Part shown: piece by piece, positions 43,427 through 56,571 of the stretch
Numbering within the stretch: the first letter of the stretch is position 1
Layout: every line of letters begins with the position of its first letter
Translations under genes and position numbers: made by a program
Source: Fusarium oxysporum f. sp. lycopersici 4287
Lineage: Eukaryota > Ascomycota > Sordariomycetes > Hypocreales > Nectriaceae
Direction of reading: 5' to 3'
Length of the DNA stretch: 64,000 bases
NCBI RefSeq assembly: GCF_000149955.1
Contig: NC_030995.1
Coordinates: forward strand, 372,001-436,000
The notes under the pieces: model-generated
The model's input: only the letters and a program-made list of their open reading frames with translations
Told to the model about the DNA's origin: nothing
The model's database searches: none

Positions 43427-43737
43427 GATAGCTGATACAAAGACTCGACGATAAAATGAAGTAATATATATACAGCTTGATGAAGCTCTAAAACTGTTCT
43501 TACACTAAATTCTCTCACTTCTCTTGAGAGGGTCTCTTCTACATGACGGCAACTAAACAGCTCGCGGGGCGCCACGTGATCCGCCTCAGCCACCTCTGAC
43601 GACGGTCGGCCACTCGAACCCCACTACTGACGACCACCTCAACCTCCTCTAAGCTGAAGCTCCCATATACCAACACGACACCTCCTCGGCCTCACAACCC
43701 TCCCAATACACATCCCCCGTCGTGGCCCATCGCTATA
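43427..43737. other. Divergent promoter between DCG1-like gene and ARP2
   Basis: 311 bp separate the two divergent start codons. It is C-rich near the ARP2 start (CACCTCCTCGGCCTCACAACCC). Confidence 0.5.
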
Positions 43738-45058
43738 ATGTCTAACCCTCCACCCATTGGTAAACTTCCCCTCTCTCCCCGCAAGCTCCAGAAGCTCCCA
43801 TATCTCCCCTGACGGAAGCTGACTTTAACCTCTACCGCTTTAGTCCTCGACGGAGGCACCGGTTTCCTCAAGGTCGGATATGCCGCGCAGAACTTCCCCG
43901 AGCATCAATACCCCTCCATCGTAGGCCGACCGATCCTTCGTTCCGAGGAGCAGACCGATAGCGATGTTGTCATCAAGGATATCATGTGCGGTGACGAAGC
44001 TGCCGCTGCGAGAACAATGCTCCAGATCAGCTACCCCATGGAGAACGGCATCGTTAAGAAGTGGGACGATATGGAACATCTTTGGGATTATACCTTCTAC
44101 GAGAAGCTCAAGGTCGATCCTACGGGCCAGAAGATCCTCTTGACGGAGCCTCCTATGAACCCTCTTAAGAACCGAGAGAAGATGTGCGAGGTTATGTTTG
44201 ACAGATATAATTTTGGCGGTGTCTACGTCGCCATCCAGGCCGTTCTGGCTCTATACGCTCAAGGTGAGTTTACCCAGAAGCTCCAATGCTTCTTGCGCAA
44301 AAGTTGGTGCTAACCAATGCGGTGTAGGTCTTAGCTCCGGTGTCGTAGTCGACTCTGGCGATGGTGTCACACACATTGTGCCCGTCTACGAATCCGTGGT
44401 CCTCAACCACCTCACGAAGCGATTAGACGTTGCTGGCCGAGACGTCACGCGCAACCTCATCAAGCTGCTGCTGCGTCGCGGCTACGCTCTCAACCGAACC
44501 GCCGATTTCGAAACCGTCCGCCAGATCAAGGAGAAGCTATGCTACGTGTCATACGACCTGGAGCTCGACAAGCGCCTGAGCGAGGACACCACTGTGCTTG
44601 TTGAGGATTACACCCTGCCGGACGGACGTGTGATCCGCGTTGGTAGCGAGCGTTTCGAAGCGCCCGAGTGTCTCTTCCAGCCTCACCTCGTCGATAGCGA
44701 ATCACCCGGTCTGGGCGAATTCCTCTTCAACACCATCCAATCAGCCGACGTTGATATTCGCTCGTCTCTGTTCAAGGCTATTGTTCTGTCTGGTGGTAGC
44801 AGCATGTATCCTGGTCTTCCGTCGCGATTGGAGAAGGAGCTCAAGCAGCTGTGGCTCACACGAGCGCTGCAGGGCAACCCTGAGCGTTTGAGCAAGTTCA
44901 AGGTGCGGATAGAAGATCCTCCGCGACGTCGACACATGGTGTTCCTTGGTGGAGCGGTGTTGGCCAACATTATGGCGGACAAGGAGAGTATGTGGGTTAC
45001 CAAGGCGGAGTGGGAGGAGGAGGGTACTAGAGTGCTTGAGAAATTGGGACCGCGATAA
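43738..45058 (+). CDS. ARP2: Actin-related protein 2 (Arp2/3 complex)
   Basis: Assembled model: exons 43738-43759, 43844-44263 and 44328-45058, giving 390 residues, the usual Arp2 length. Introns are 84 and 64 bp. A seven-residue first exon (MSNPPPI) joins [14 protein letters not shown], the first phosphate-binding loop. [20 protein letters not shown] and [20 protein letters not shown] are Arp2-typical. [15 protein letters not shown] is the second ATP loop, [19 protein letters not shown] the adenosine region, and the C-terminus [17 protein letters not shown] is diagnostic for Arp2. Known: subunit of the Arp2/3 complex that nucleates branched actin at endocytic patches and hyphal tips. Intact, and the start of the conserved block of the window. 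Confidence 0.97.
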
Positions 45059-45986
45059 GAGAGAGCCTCTGAGCGTTTGTTAGAGGGGATGGTATTTTGC
45101 GTTCAAGTTAGTTTGTGGTAGACAGCAAGAAAAGACGTTATGAAGATCATGTTGCCTTGACTGGGGGTCTCATTTTTTTGTCGATGTCAATTGAGCTAAT
45201 TGACCATTCTAGATAACTTTCAATGATAAGACCATTGAGAGCGATAGCATGAGAAGTATAGTTCATGATCATTCCAAAAGCGTGTCCAATGTAACCATCA
45301 CCAACAAGCTTGACACCAAAAAGCCAGCTTAGTCATCACTAATATGTGACAAACAGTCGCAAAGTTCTGGAACACGAGGCATGAATCTCAATCATACCAA
45401 ACCCATTCTCACCTTTATCTTCTGTCGCAGTCGCTCCCATCACCAGCGCAACCGATCGCTTCACAGCCAGACTCATAACCATCTTATTCCCAAACTCCAC
45501 AGGGGGCTCCGCAGCGATTACCCCATATCGCGTCTCTCCCAAAAGAATAGAGATCCGCGCCGCAAAGAGGCTTCGAGACGGGAAACTGAGTACAACGGCT
45601 GCAGTTCCCGAGAAACCTTACAGTGCCATACCGTTTTTATTAGAGTCTGCGCGCCAAAGTCAAAAAGGGAGAAAGGGTGCAGTACGGGATACACAACTTG
45701 TATGCGCATCCTATCAACTCTCACGCGTCGTGCATTAGAACGAGAAAGCGAAAATCCATTACCTACGCTTTATTACTATTCTTTCCCCGCGCGGGGAACC
45801 CTTTTCCTTTTTGAACTGATACCAGCGGCGTACACTACATACGGACAGGCACATCCAATCTCCTTTCCTGTGGGTGATACTCCACTCGCAAATCATTGAT
45901 TAAGAGAATCCCGCTTACGGGGACAGAGAGAGGGAGACAGTGCTCGGAAGGACCGTTCCGTTTTTTGAGGGTTCCGGCGCGAGTAA
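45059..45986. other. Intergenic region between ARP2 and SSN3
   Basis: No gene is supported. Only short frames without domains are present on either strand. Confidence 0.5.
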
Positions 45987-46751
45987 ATGAGTGTAACGAA
46001 TCCGCCGACGGGGGCTTCGGGCCCGGGATCCGTTGGCTTGGGTGCCGTCAGGGGGAGTTTGAAGAGGAGTGTTCAGGCGTCTTTTGAGGGTGAGTCCGTT
46101 CTATTTTCCTGTCTGATAATCCTCATCTTTTGGGTTTGTCACATCTCACGAGCATATATCGCCTATCTAAAGTTCCTTGTCTCCTATATCGGTCACACTG
46201 CACTAGTCTACTCAGCCGTTGCATGCATTTGTATCTCTTCCGTGTCCATTCAATATCCATTCCCAATTTCCACGTACATAATCTTGTCATCAGCTACTCT
46301 GATTTGCTTTTCCTTTTTTTATCGTCCTTCTCCTCCTATTTAAAGTGTCCTTTTTTTTGCCTCACTCGGGGTTTGCGCCGCATATTTGCCCAAAGAGGGA
46401 AATGATTATCCTGAGGTGTCGACTTTGAACAACGACTTGCCTGACTCGGACTCAACTCAACTCAGCTCAGCTCAGTCTCGGTTCGGCCGAACTATCAACT
46501 CAACGTCTTTTTAAAAGTCTCATCAGCTGAAGCGACTTGTCTTCTTTTGTCTTGTCTTGTCTTGTCTGTCATCGTTATCGCTTGTTTTAATCTTTCGGTG
46601 TCTCGTTCTCTTTTTTCCGTCTTCGGCGTCTAATAAGCTTCCGTTGCTTTTTGTCATTACAGCTGTGGACCTCGACCAGCCTTTCACATTTCGCCTCAAT
46701 CACTCACCATCGTCATCTCACTCATCTTCCGTGCCAATGCCGAGTGGTTGA
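45987..46751 (+). other. SSN3 leader with intron and spliced upstream ORF
   Basis: An ATG at 45987 opens a short frame that runs to a strong donor (GTGAGT at 46090). A 573 bp intron would end at CATTACAG (46662). Spliced, the leader encodes a 63-residue upstream ORF (MSVTNPPTGASGPG... then AVDLDQPFTF) stopping at 46751, 42 bases before the SSN3 ATG. It could be an upstream ORF limiting SSN3 translation, or a separate small gene. CTCAACTCAACTCAGCTCAG and CTTGTCTTGTCTTGTC microsatellites lie within the intron. Confidence 0.45.
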
Positions 46752-46793
46752 ACGCACACCTCACCAGCAAGACACAAGCCTTGATACTCGGCG

Positions 46794-48152
46794 ATGCCTC
46801 TTCGTCCTCACATCGGCCTCGGGTTTCCTGCTCACGCTTACCAAAAACGTCATGTAGAACCTCACGATCGCTCAACCGGGTATCAGCCCAAAGTTCGAAT
46901 TACAGATCGTTACCGCATCATTGGCTTCATCAGCTCGGGTACCTATGGACGGGTTTACAAGGCTGTTGGCCGGAATGGCAAGCCTGTCGGTGAATTCGCT
47001 ATCAAGAAGTTTAAGCCCGACAAGGAAGGTGAACAGATTAGCTACACGGGCATCTCTCAGAGTGCGATTCGTGAGATGAGCCTTTGCAGCGAACTTCACC
47101 ACATCAACGTCATTCGTCTTTGCGAAATTATGCTTGAGGACAAGTGTATCTTTATGGTGTTTGAGTATGCCGAGCACGATCTATTACAAATCATCCATCA
47201 CCACACACAACAGCCACGACATCCGATTCCCCCGGCAACCATCAAAAGTATCATGTTCCAGCTCCTTAACGGATGTCAGTACTTACACATAAACTGGGTT
47301 CTTCACCGTGATCTCAAACCTGCCAACATCATGGTCACTTCCTCAGGCGAAGTAAAGATCGGAGACTTGGGTCTAGCACGTCGTTTTGACAAACCTTTAC
47401 ACTCCCTCTTTAGCGGCGATAAAGTTGTCGTTACTATCTGGTATCGTGCTCCCGAACTCATTCTAGGTTCATATCACTACACGCCTGCCATCGATATGTG
47501 GGCTGTTGGGTGTATTTTTGCCGAACTTCTTTCCTTGAGGCCGATATTCAAGGGAGAGGAAGCCAAGATGGATAGCAAGAAGACGGTTCCCTTTCAACGC
47601 AACCAGATGCAAAAGATTATCGAGATCATGGGTGTGCCAACAAAGGATAAATGGCCCCTTCTGCCGACCATGCCCGAATACAATCAACTCAACACTCTCG
47701 CCAACTCCATGGCATCATCTCACCACGGTCACCACAGCCATCATCATCCTCATCACCATCACGGCCACTACGGCTCCCGCAACCCACCACCCCCTCCCCC
47801 AGGCGGCTCGAACCTCGAGAAGTGGTATTACAGCACTATCAACCACACCAGCGCCCCCGGCGGTACACCACCACTAGCCTCTCTCGGCTCAGAAGGCTAC
47901 AAACTCCTTGCTGGTCTTCTAGAATACGACCCCTCAAAGCGTCTCACAGCCGCCCAAGCTCTTCAATCTCCCTTCTTCTCAACCGGCGACCGTGTGAGTG
48001 CGAATTGTTTCGAGGGCTGCAAGAACGAGTATCCATGTCGACGAGTGAGTCAAGATGATAACGATATACGGACGAGTAGCCTTCCGGGTACGAAGCGGAG
48101 TGGATTACCGGACGACTCGTTGATAAGGCCTGCCAAGAGGCAGAAGGAGTAG
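46794..48152 (+). CDS. SSN3: Cyclin-dependent kinase 8 homolog, Mediator kinase module
   Basis: Single coding exon of 452 residues; ATG 46794. The kinase domain spans about 40-395: IGFISSGTYGRVYKA glycine loop, FAIKKFKPDKEGEQISYTGI, the SQSAIRE cyclin-binding helix (88-94), VLHRDLKPANIMVT, IGDLGLARRF (DLG in place of DFG), TIWYRAPELILGSYHYTPAI, MWAVGCIFAELLSLRPIFKGE and YDPSKRLTAAQAL. These are CDK8/Ssn3 signatures. A His-rich insert (HHGHHSHHHPHHHHGH, about 307-322) followed by PPPPPP lies between the GMAPTKDKWP-like helix region and the last subdomain. The C-terminus has basic stretches (IRPAKRQKE). Known: with its cyclin C (Ssn8), Med12 and Med13 it phosphorylates transcription factors and RNA polymerase II; Fusarium homologs affect conidiation and secondary metabolism. 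Nuclear and intact. Confidence 0.96.
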   Translation: MPLRPHIGLGFPAHAYQKRHVEPHDRSTGYQPKVRITDRYRIIGFISSGTYGRVYKAVGRNGKPVGEFAIKKFKPDKEGEQISYTGISQSAIREMSLCSELHHINVIRLCEIMLEDKCIFMVFEYAEHDLLQIIHHHTQQPRHPIPPATIKSIMFQLLNGCQYLHINWVLHRDLKPANIMVTSSGEVKIGDLGLARRFDKPLHSLFSGDKVVVTIWYRAPELILGSYHYTPAIDMWAVGCIFAELLSLRPIFKGEEAKMDSKKTVPFQRNQMQKIIEIMGVPTKDKWPLLPTMPEYNQLNTLANSMASSHHGHHSHHHPHHHHGHYGSRNPPPPPPGGSNLEKWYYSTINHTSAPGGTPPLASLGSEGYKLLAGLLEYDPSKRLTAAQALQSPFFSTGDRVSANCFEGCKNEYPCRRVSQDDNDIRTSSLPGTKRSGLPDDSLIRPAKRQKE

Positions 48153-49511
48153 GATCCCAAGGTGGTAAGAGGCCGTGCCCGACGAACTGTTCGTCCTTTG
48201 GTCGTTCACCCACCGATCATTCGGCCTCAACCAATTATTCACCCTCAGATGGTTTACTGCCAGATTACTCACCCATCCTCATGTCTCTGTATACAGTGTG
48301 TAACGAAATCTTTGCATCGACGGGCAGGGAGAGGGTTGTATCCCTGATTGTTATTTGGCGTGGTACGGCGTTTTTGTATACATGGATTAATTATGGCTGT
48401 CAGTTTTGGGCCGAGCGGATAGATAGAGCGGTTGTTATAGCATATACCCGGCGTTTAATATAATGGAGATTAGTTTGCTACAGCTTATTCGCGATACAGG
48501 TGAAAGTTAATGGTCCATCCTAGGAAGGACAGCGGATGGTAGTCCTCACGTTCACGTTCTTGAACGACATACAACAAGCCGTGAGCCGATCTGCTCTATA
48601 CCAGAGCTGAGGAACAACTGGACAAGAGAGTACGAGGAAGCACTGCTGTTAGCAAGAAAGGAGCAGTCCCGTACAGCTTGGAGGATGGACTGCTAAGCAA
48701 AAGGATGCATGAAAAGTTTAAATATCGTTGTATTTATCTCATTTCACCCCAACTGCCTACCTTCCACCTGTCACTAAACCCACATTGCCAACTCACTCTT
48801 CTTCTCCCAGCCATCTCACATCACCACCCCAGATGAAGTAAAAAAAGGGTGCCATATCATTAAGACAAATACCATAAAAAGGGGCCCAGTGACATTATTT
48901 TAACACAGAATCTCTTCTCTTTCTTTCACCAACGATACGGAAAAGCAAGAGCGCATAAAGACAGCAACGACAAAGATTTCAACAATACAAAAAAGACTTT
49001 CGAGGTCGACATGCCTCAGATACGTCTGCCTATCTCTTCTCTCTCTCTTTTTCCACAAACTGCCTGCCCACCCGTGTGAATTATCTATCATTTTTGTGTG
49101 TGTAATTTCCTCCTCACATCCCCCCTTCATCAACAAGAGTTCAAGTTTTACTTCCCCCGTGGGAAATAAGATAATAAAAGAATTAAGAAAAAAAGAAGAA
49201 GCAAAGATATGATAAACAGTCCGGGTATTTCAGCAAATTCGGCGAGTTGTTTTGGTGTGAGGAGTTTGGAAAGGGCGTAGATGAGGATTTGAGGGGTGAT
49301 TTCTCCGTATGGAGAGGAGGGCTGTTATGATCCTGAGATGTGGTGTAGGCGGGATATCCTCCTTTGCCTCAAGCGTGATAAAGCTTGTAGCCTCTTGATA
49401 TCGAGACGTAGGTTCGGGAGGAGAAAAGAATTCGGGATCGTTTCGGGATAGTGTGATAGTTGGAAAGCCCTCAGGGTGAAGACGAGAAACGTCGCATGAC
49501 TCGCTCCTCGT
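48153..49511. other. Convergent intergenic region
   Basis: 1.36 kb between the 3' ends of SSN3 and ARF1. It probably contains both 3' UTRs. No supported gene is seen. Confidence 0.55.
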
Positions 49512-51371
<1,860 letters not shown>

Positions 51372-52736
51372 CTATGCTCTGTATTCAATCACAAACCTCC
51401 TCTCCACCTGTTGTAGTGTTGAAGAGTCGTTCTCCCCCTCAAACTTGAGATTGACCTTGCCGTCGCTGTCCATGCTATGGACCTCCGCCTTGTAGAACGT
51501 GGTCGTGTTAGGATACAGCGCTAGCACCACCTTGCCTGATTCCCAATCCTTCAACGTCGACGCTTGACTCTCGGGTGTGATGGGAATCATGCTGCTGGCA
51601 CTTGATCGGTACTCCTTCTGTTTACTCTGGTCCTCGGGTTCTATATCGAGGACCTTGTATCGTCGGCTTTTGCCTTCACCCATCACCTGCGCGACCTCAC
51701 CAAGTATCCAGTCTGATGTTGTATCCCCATTCAATGCTTTGGGCTTGAATGCAACTGCGTCGCCTTTTGAGAAAACAACTTTGGACTTGTTATTCCCTGA
51801 TCCGACACCGCTTCCAACTGACCCCTGGGGCTCGACGCTATCGGCCTTTGGGGGCATGCTGTCACGATCTCGTTCTCTTTCCCTCTCGCGTTCTCGTTCC
51901 CGTTCTCTCGCTCGATCACCATATTTTCTTGCTGATCCTCCAATCGGACTCGGTACAGGGGAATCACCAGCCCCGTCAAAGTCATAGAGCGAAGATGCTG
52001 CCGCCGCGCTATCTCGAGCATTCCTCTTACCAGGCCCCGCTGCTTGAGCATCCTGCTGTTCCTTAGCGTGCACCACGGCGCGCAACACTTTAAGCTGCTC
52101 GATAGTATTTTTGAGTGCTGACATGTTAGCCTCCGAGTGCTTAACCCCTGTCCGACATAGCTGTTCCATCTCTTTCAACGAGTCACTTGGAATCTTCTCC
52201 AAGTCCATCGTACCGACTTGTTTATCCATCGTGACGAGTTCGGTAAGACTGTCATTCTCTGCATTGATTCCAGAGACAATCTCCCCCACTTGACTCTTGC
52301 ACAGCTCCCAGATCTGTACTTCCTCTCCGTGTGAATTACCGTTGTTGCGGTTGGACGCCCGTCCGCTTCTGTTTCGTTGCGACATCTCGCGGTTGTGGCG
52401 TTCCGGCTTCACCGACTCCGGCCGCGGGGTATTATGTTCACTTCTCGGTGACCTCTTTGGCGTGCCCACGTCCGACGTAATATCTCGACTATGGTTCTTG
52501 GTTCTCGACTTGGTCGGGCGGTTTGGGGTCGAATCTCTGCTCGAAGGATCCTGTCGCTTCGAGCCTGATCGTTTCGGCTCCGGCGTGTTGGAGGACTGGC
52601 GCAGAGACTCTTGAAAGCTATTCTCCCTTGAGTGAGTACCGCTTCGCCTGGGCTTTAGGGGAATCTGGTAATAGGGGCCGAGATCTTCTTGGAGGTTCTT
52701 GAGTTCGTCCCGCGCAGGCTTCTGCCCGTTAGCCAT
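51372..52736 (-). CDS. SGF29: SAGA-associated factor 29 (tandem Tudor domain)
   Basis: Single exon of 454 residues; ATG at 52736. The N-terminal 130 residues are disordered and Ser/Arg-rich (RRSGTHSRENSFQESLR, RPTKSRTKNHSRD). A helical middle region (VQIWELCKSQVGEIVSGINA, LKEMEQLCRTGVKHSEANMS, IEQLKVLRAVVHAKEQQ) resembles the SGF29 coiled coil. An RERERERERERERD tract lies near residues 275-290. The C-terminal 140 residues carry the SGF29 double Tudor domain: FSKGDAVAFKPKA, SDWILGEVAQVM, YKVLDIEPED, VVLALYPNTTTFYKAEVHS and VNLKFEGENDSSTLQQVERR. Known: reads H3K4me2/3 to target the SAGA histone acetyltransferase. The SGF29 call rests on the Tudor domain and is strong. The long N-terminus is typical of filamentous fungi. 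Confidence 0.94.
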   Translation of the reverse strand: MANGQKPARDELKNLQEDLGPYYQIPLKPRRSGTHSRENSFQESLRQSSNTPEPKRSGSKRQDPSSRDSTPNRPTKSRTKNHSRDITSDVGTPKRSPRSEHNTPRPESVKPERHNREMSQRNRSGRASNRNNGNSHGEEVQIWELCKSQVGEIVSGINAENDSLTELVTMDKQVGTMDLEKIPSDSLKEMEQLCRTGVKHSEANMSALKNTIEQLKVLRAVVHAKEQQDAQAAGPGKRNARDSAAAASSLYDFDGAGDSPVPSPIGGSARKYGDRARERERERERERERDRDSMPPKADSVEPQGSVGSGVGSGNNKSKVVFSKGDAVAFKPKALNGDTTSDWILGEVAQVMGEGKSRRYKVLDIEPEDQSKQKEYRSSASSMIPITPESQASTLKDWESGKVVLALYPNTTTFYKAEVHSMDSDGKVNLKFEGENDSSTLQQVERRFVIEYRA

Positions 52737-53593
52737 CCTGCCCCGATACCACCGCCTAAACAGAATGTTGCGATGAGAATCAACCCGAGGAAGGAAACAT
52801 TATGACGACGAGACGACAATGAACAAACGAAAGCAAGCGCAATAAAAGGGAATTGAAGCGCATAAGATTCATGAATTCAATGAGAAAAAATTGGACTAAC
52901 CTGAGTTAAGAGAGGCCCGAGTGCTCACAGGCCGAGGCGGGATGGTATGGGGAAGGAAAGGCGACTAAGACAGAAGGCGCGTCGCAGATGAGAAGGGATC
53001 GGCAAGGTGAGCAAAAGAGGAGAGAGGCTGTGACAGATTTTATACGTGAATAGAGTTATTATATCATGTCCTGAAATAGAGTTGAGGTATGATTGAAAGC
53101 TTATTATTGTTCAATAGTGTAATAGTCGGGTATCATGTCGTGTCGTGTCAATCGTGATGGTGCTTAGTCTTTCTCGCTACAGTTGAGGCTGGTGATCCAA
53201 TGCCAAGGGAGCATCCTCCGCGGCAGAACAAAAGGCGGTGAGGAAAAGAGGTGCCGCATTTGGAGGGGCTTGAGGGGAAGCTTCCTTATCATGACACCGA
53301 TAAGGGTGTGAATTCGATATCCAATCATCATTAACACTGTGTCATGATGTCTCATGAACTATAGAGCATGGTGTTGAGATGTAAATGGACAGCATTGATC
53401 AGGATGAGAAGTGACTTCAAGTTCAAACTTACACATCATGTCTCGTGGTCTTTACGAATAAGCTTCGAATACAACATGCACCCATACCAAAGTCAATATC
53501 AGGCCACAGAATGCCATCATGAATCTTTATTCCTCATTAAAAGTATATCTACCACAAACACCAATTTTCACACTCACATCACTCCAATATCAT
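52737..53593. other. Region between PMI 3' end and SGF29 start
   Basis: No gene is supported. The part adjoining 52737 is the SGF29 promoter. A direct TGTCGTGTCGTGTC repeat lies at about 53134-53148. Confidence 0.5.
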
Positions 53594-54996
53594 CTATAGC
53601 TTCTGCTTCTCAGAGTCATCGATCTCACAAAACGCCTTGAACGTCGTGAACTCATCATCCTCACCCCCCTCACTCTCAAGCACAAGCTCAGCCGTAGCAC
53701 CCACAAAGTACACATACCCCTCCTTCATCTCATAGCTCGTAGGTCCAACAGCGATCCTTCCCTTTCCACTCGTGCAGATGACAATGCTGGGTCCTTCGAT
53801 AGGCTCAAAAGTAGCCTTTGCGCCGTTACCGCGGAGCAGGGTGCGCACGACGCTGAATTCCTCGATGGGGGGGTCGTAGAGTGCCACTGCTGAGCCGGAA
53901 CTGTAGGCGTTGCGGTTGAGTGTTGCGTAGGGATATTCGGTGGGTGCCATCTTTTGTTGCTCGATGGGCGCAAAGTTGTAGGTCAGCATGTCGACAAGTG
54001 TTGTGACGTCTTTGAACTTGGGTGTGAAACCGGCGCGGACGACGTTGTCGGAAGCTGCCATGCACTCCATGATGTCGCCGGAAATGTAGGCGTGAATGTC
54101 GTCGGCGACAAGGAACAAAGCCTCGCCAGGCTCCAGTGTGACGAAGTTCAGGAAGAAGAGAACAAAGCAACCAATGTCGTCACCAAATTCGCCGTGTGTT
54201 CGCTTCACAAGCTCAGCGAGCTTCTCGCCAGAGGTAGCACGGACACCACCGCCAGCGAAATCAGCGCCCTCCTTCTCCGCTTGCTCAACAAGCTTGGGCA
54301 TCTGCTCAGCAATATCCTCAGCAGACGACGACATGAGCGCACCAAAAGCCTTCTTCAAGAACTTCTTCTTCTCATCCGTAACACCTTCCTCACCATCCCT
54401 GGCAACCTGCGCAAACTCCTTCGCAGCTTCTTCGCCAACAAGCGCTCTCAGCGCAGGCACTGTCTCGAGGAAGTGAGCAATCTCAGTGAGGGGTCGGAAA
54501 CCGCAGAGACCCTCGAAGGGAGTAATGGCGATGGCCATTTCGGGCTTGTGGTTGTCATCAGGGTAGTTCTTTGCGTCGCGAGCGTGGAGTTGCTCGGCGA
54601 GCTTCTTGTTGGGGTGGGCTTGGATCGAGAGCGCTTTTGCGATGGAGAGGACCTTGAAGAGGAAGGGAAGCTTGTTGCCGTAGTGGGAGGAGATGGTTTG
54701 GGAGAGGAGGGACTGGTTGTCCTCGCAGAGATCGAGGAGGGTTCGGCCGGTGTTGAGGTCTCGAGAAGGGTTCGAGGGATGAGTTCCCATCCACAACTGT
54801 TCAGACAATTGTTAGTATGAGGTACAGACATATATATCATGTAGATGCTCACCTCAGCGTATGGGGTATCAGACTCGATCTTGAGGTCGTCAGAGGGCGT
54901 AGCGGCCGCAAATCGCGCAGCGGCAGAATCATTGCCCTTCTTTCCCCAGGCGTACGAGTTAACGCCGCATTGTAGACGAAGTAGAGGAACCTGCAT
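53594..54996 (-). CDS. Mannose-6-phosphate isomerase
   Basis: Assembled model: exons 54996-54853 and 54796-53594 (complement), giving 448 residues. The 56 bp intron (GTGAGC...AACAG) joins SDTPYAE to [31 protein letters not shown] is the canonical start. [15 protein letters not shown] and [20 protein letters not shown] carry zinc-binding His and Glu residues and the active-site Lys. [20 protein letters not shown] contributes the third zinc His, and [14 protein letters not shown] is a PMI type I signature. Length matches yeast Pmi40 (429). Known: converts fructose-6-phosphate to mannose-6-phosphate in the cytosol, feeding GDP-mannose for glycosylation and cell-wall mannan. Intact. Confidence 0.96.
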
Positions 54997-56571
54997 ATTT
55001 GCGATGTGCGTTGTTGGCGGTGAATGCGACAATGAAGCTGTAGCTTAGCTTGGATGGGTCAAATGTCTAAGAACGAGCGCAAGTCTGTGCCTTTGATGTA
55101 AAATCTTCTAAGCTATCAATCGCAAAGAAGAAAATAAAATATCAGGAATTGCAAAGTTGGCCAAACAGAAAACAGACGATGACAGCAGTTATGACGGAGC
55201 CCGTGGAGGGGAAGTCATAGCATTACCCATCAGTTACGTTACCCCCCATCACCCAAATTTAGCTCCCCCTCCAGTAAACCACTCTAGCCACTATAACGAC
55301 GGGACACGAACGTGGTGATTCCGAGCTCTTGTAGGGAAAAGTACCGGAGTAGCACCGTTTTCAGAACGGCCAAGAACCCCGCTGTGGGCCTGAAACTATC
55401 GACTCGTCTTTTTCCTATTCTGGGTTGATCTCATCCATGTGATCGTGAGCCTCATTACACGATATCAGGGGTTTTATATTGCAACTAAAAGGGCTCTAAT
55501 TTGGCGTGATGAGGGCTATTCGATAGTGCCTGATATTTATCTCTCAACTTCCAATTTGGCCAACCGTCATTCGGAAGTTAATTCACAACGAGATTGGTGA
55601 ACAATGGGTACACATCGTAAAGATACATGTTATTGATAAAGAGCAGACTCAACAATGAGCACTCAATGCTCAAGGTGCTGCATACATGTACACAGGTGCT
55701 TCGTCAAACAACGTCAGCTCTTTTATCTAACTCAACTTAGACAAAGTCCAGTCGTTACCCATTATCCGCCCAGTTCCTCCTCTCAATCTTGACTTTCACC
55801 ATTTTTTGTTGTTCGAAAATAAAGCAATGTACAGACTTATGCACCCAACAGAACAGACCAAAACACCTCATTTCCTTTCTCCCAGAACTCCAAGGTCTGA
55901 TAACTCATGCAGTCCGGGCCCAATGGTATGACTGTGTTCACCGACGCAGCAACCTGTTTTCCTCTCTTGTACCAAGACTCCAAAATCAAGGGCTGCAAGG
56001 CAATACCCTGGGGATAAAACGCCAGAGGAGGCCAAAGGTAAGAAAGAGCGATATTCTGCACGCTTTGACGACCAATCATGCCAATAAAATGGAAAAGCAG
56101 AAAGAAAAAACACGTAAGTCATGTATCGGGGTGGGAGATAAGACTCGACCGAGGCGCCACCGTGGCACAAACCAACGCTTGATGTGCTTCTCCGGTGAAC
56201 GCTGTGCTCATCGTCTTGCGAAATCTCTGGAGGACTAATAGCCTCCCAAGTTGGGGTTGTTCCGACGGCGGGACGATCAATGAGTAATTCGTCCATGGCA
56301 AGCGAGCTGATATCGGTTGGACATTCGTCCCATCACAACATATTGTGCGTTTTCGTGCCTCGCCAAGGACCTCAACTCCGTTGGCCCCGTAAAGACCCAA
56401 ACCATTGCAACAACAGACAGTGGAATGCCCATGGCAATGACCGAATTGCCTGCCCAAAAGAAAACATAGCGCACTGTAAAGCCTCAAAACCGTGTATCAA
56501 TGCAAGCAAACAATGTACAGTTGTATTAGCCGCAGCTAATCCAAGTTGTCCCGCTTCATACCAAACAGATA
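54997..56571. other. Intergenic region between PMI and Zn2Cys6 gene
   Basis: 1.6 kb, no supported gene. The left part is the PMI promoter, the right part probably the 3' UTR of the Zn2Cys6 gene. Open frames on both strands at 55,800-56,490 lack domains and convincing starts. Confidence 0.5.

Noticed and set aside
45381..45899. 172-residue plus-strand frame between ARP2 and SSN3
   Set aside because: Biased Arg/Ser/His composition without a domain; looks like chance coding in an intergenic region.
53954..54820. 288-residue plus-strand open frame opposite the mannose-6-phosphate isomerase gene
   Set aside because: Antisense shadow of a GC-rich conserved gene; no start context or domain.
55868..56487. 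Overlapping minus-strand frames with a possible transmembrane stretch (VIAMGIPLSVVAMVWVFTG)
   Set aside because: The frame with the membrane-like stretch starts only with GTG, and a splice from upstream would pass a stop codon. Not enough to call a gene; it may be 3' UTR of the Zn2Cys6 gene.
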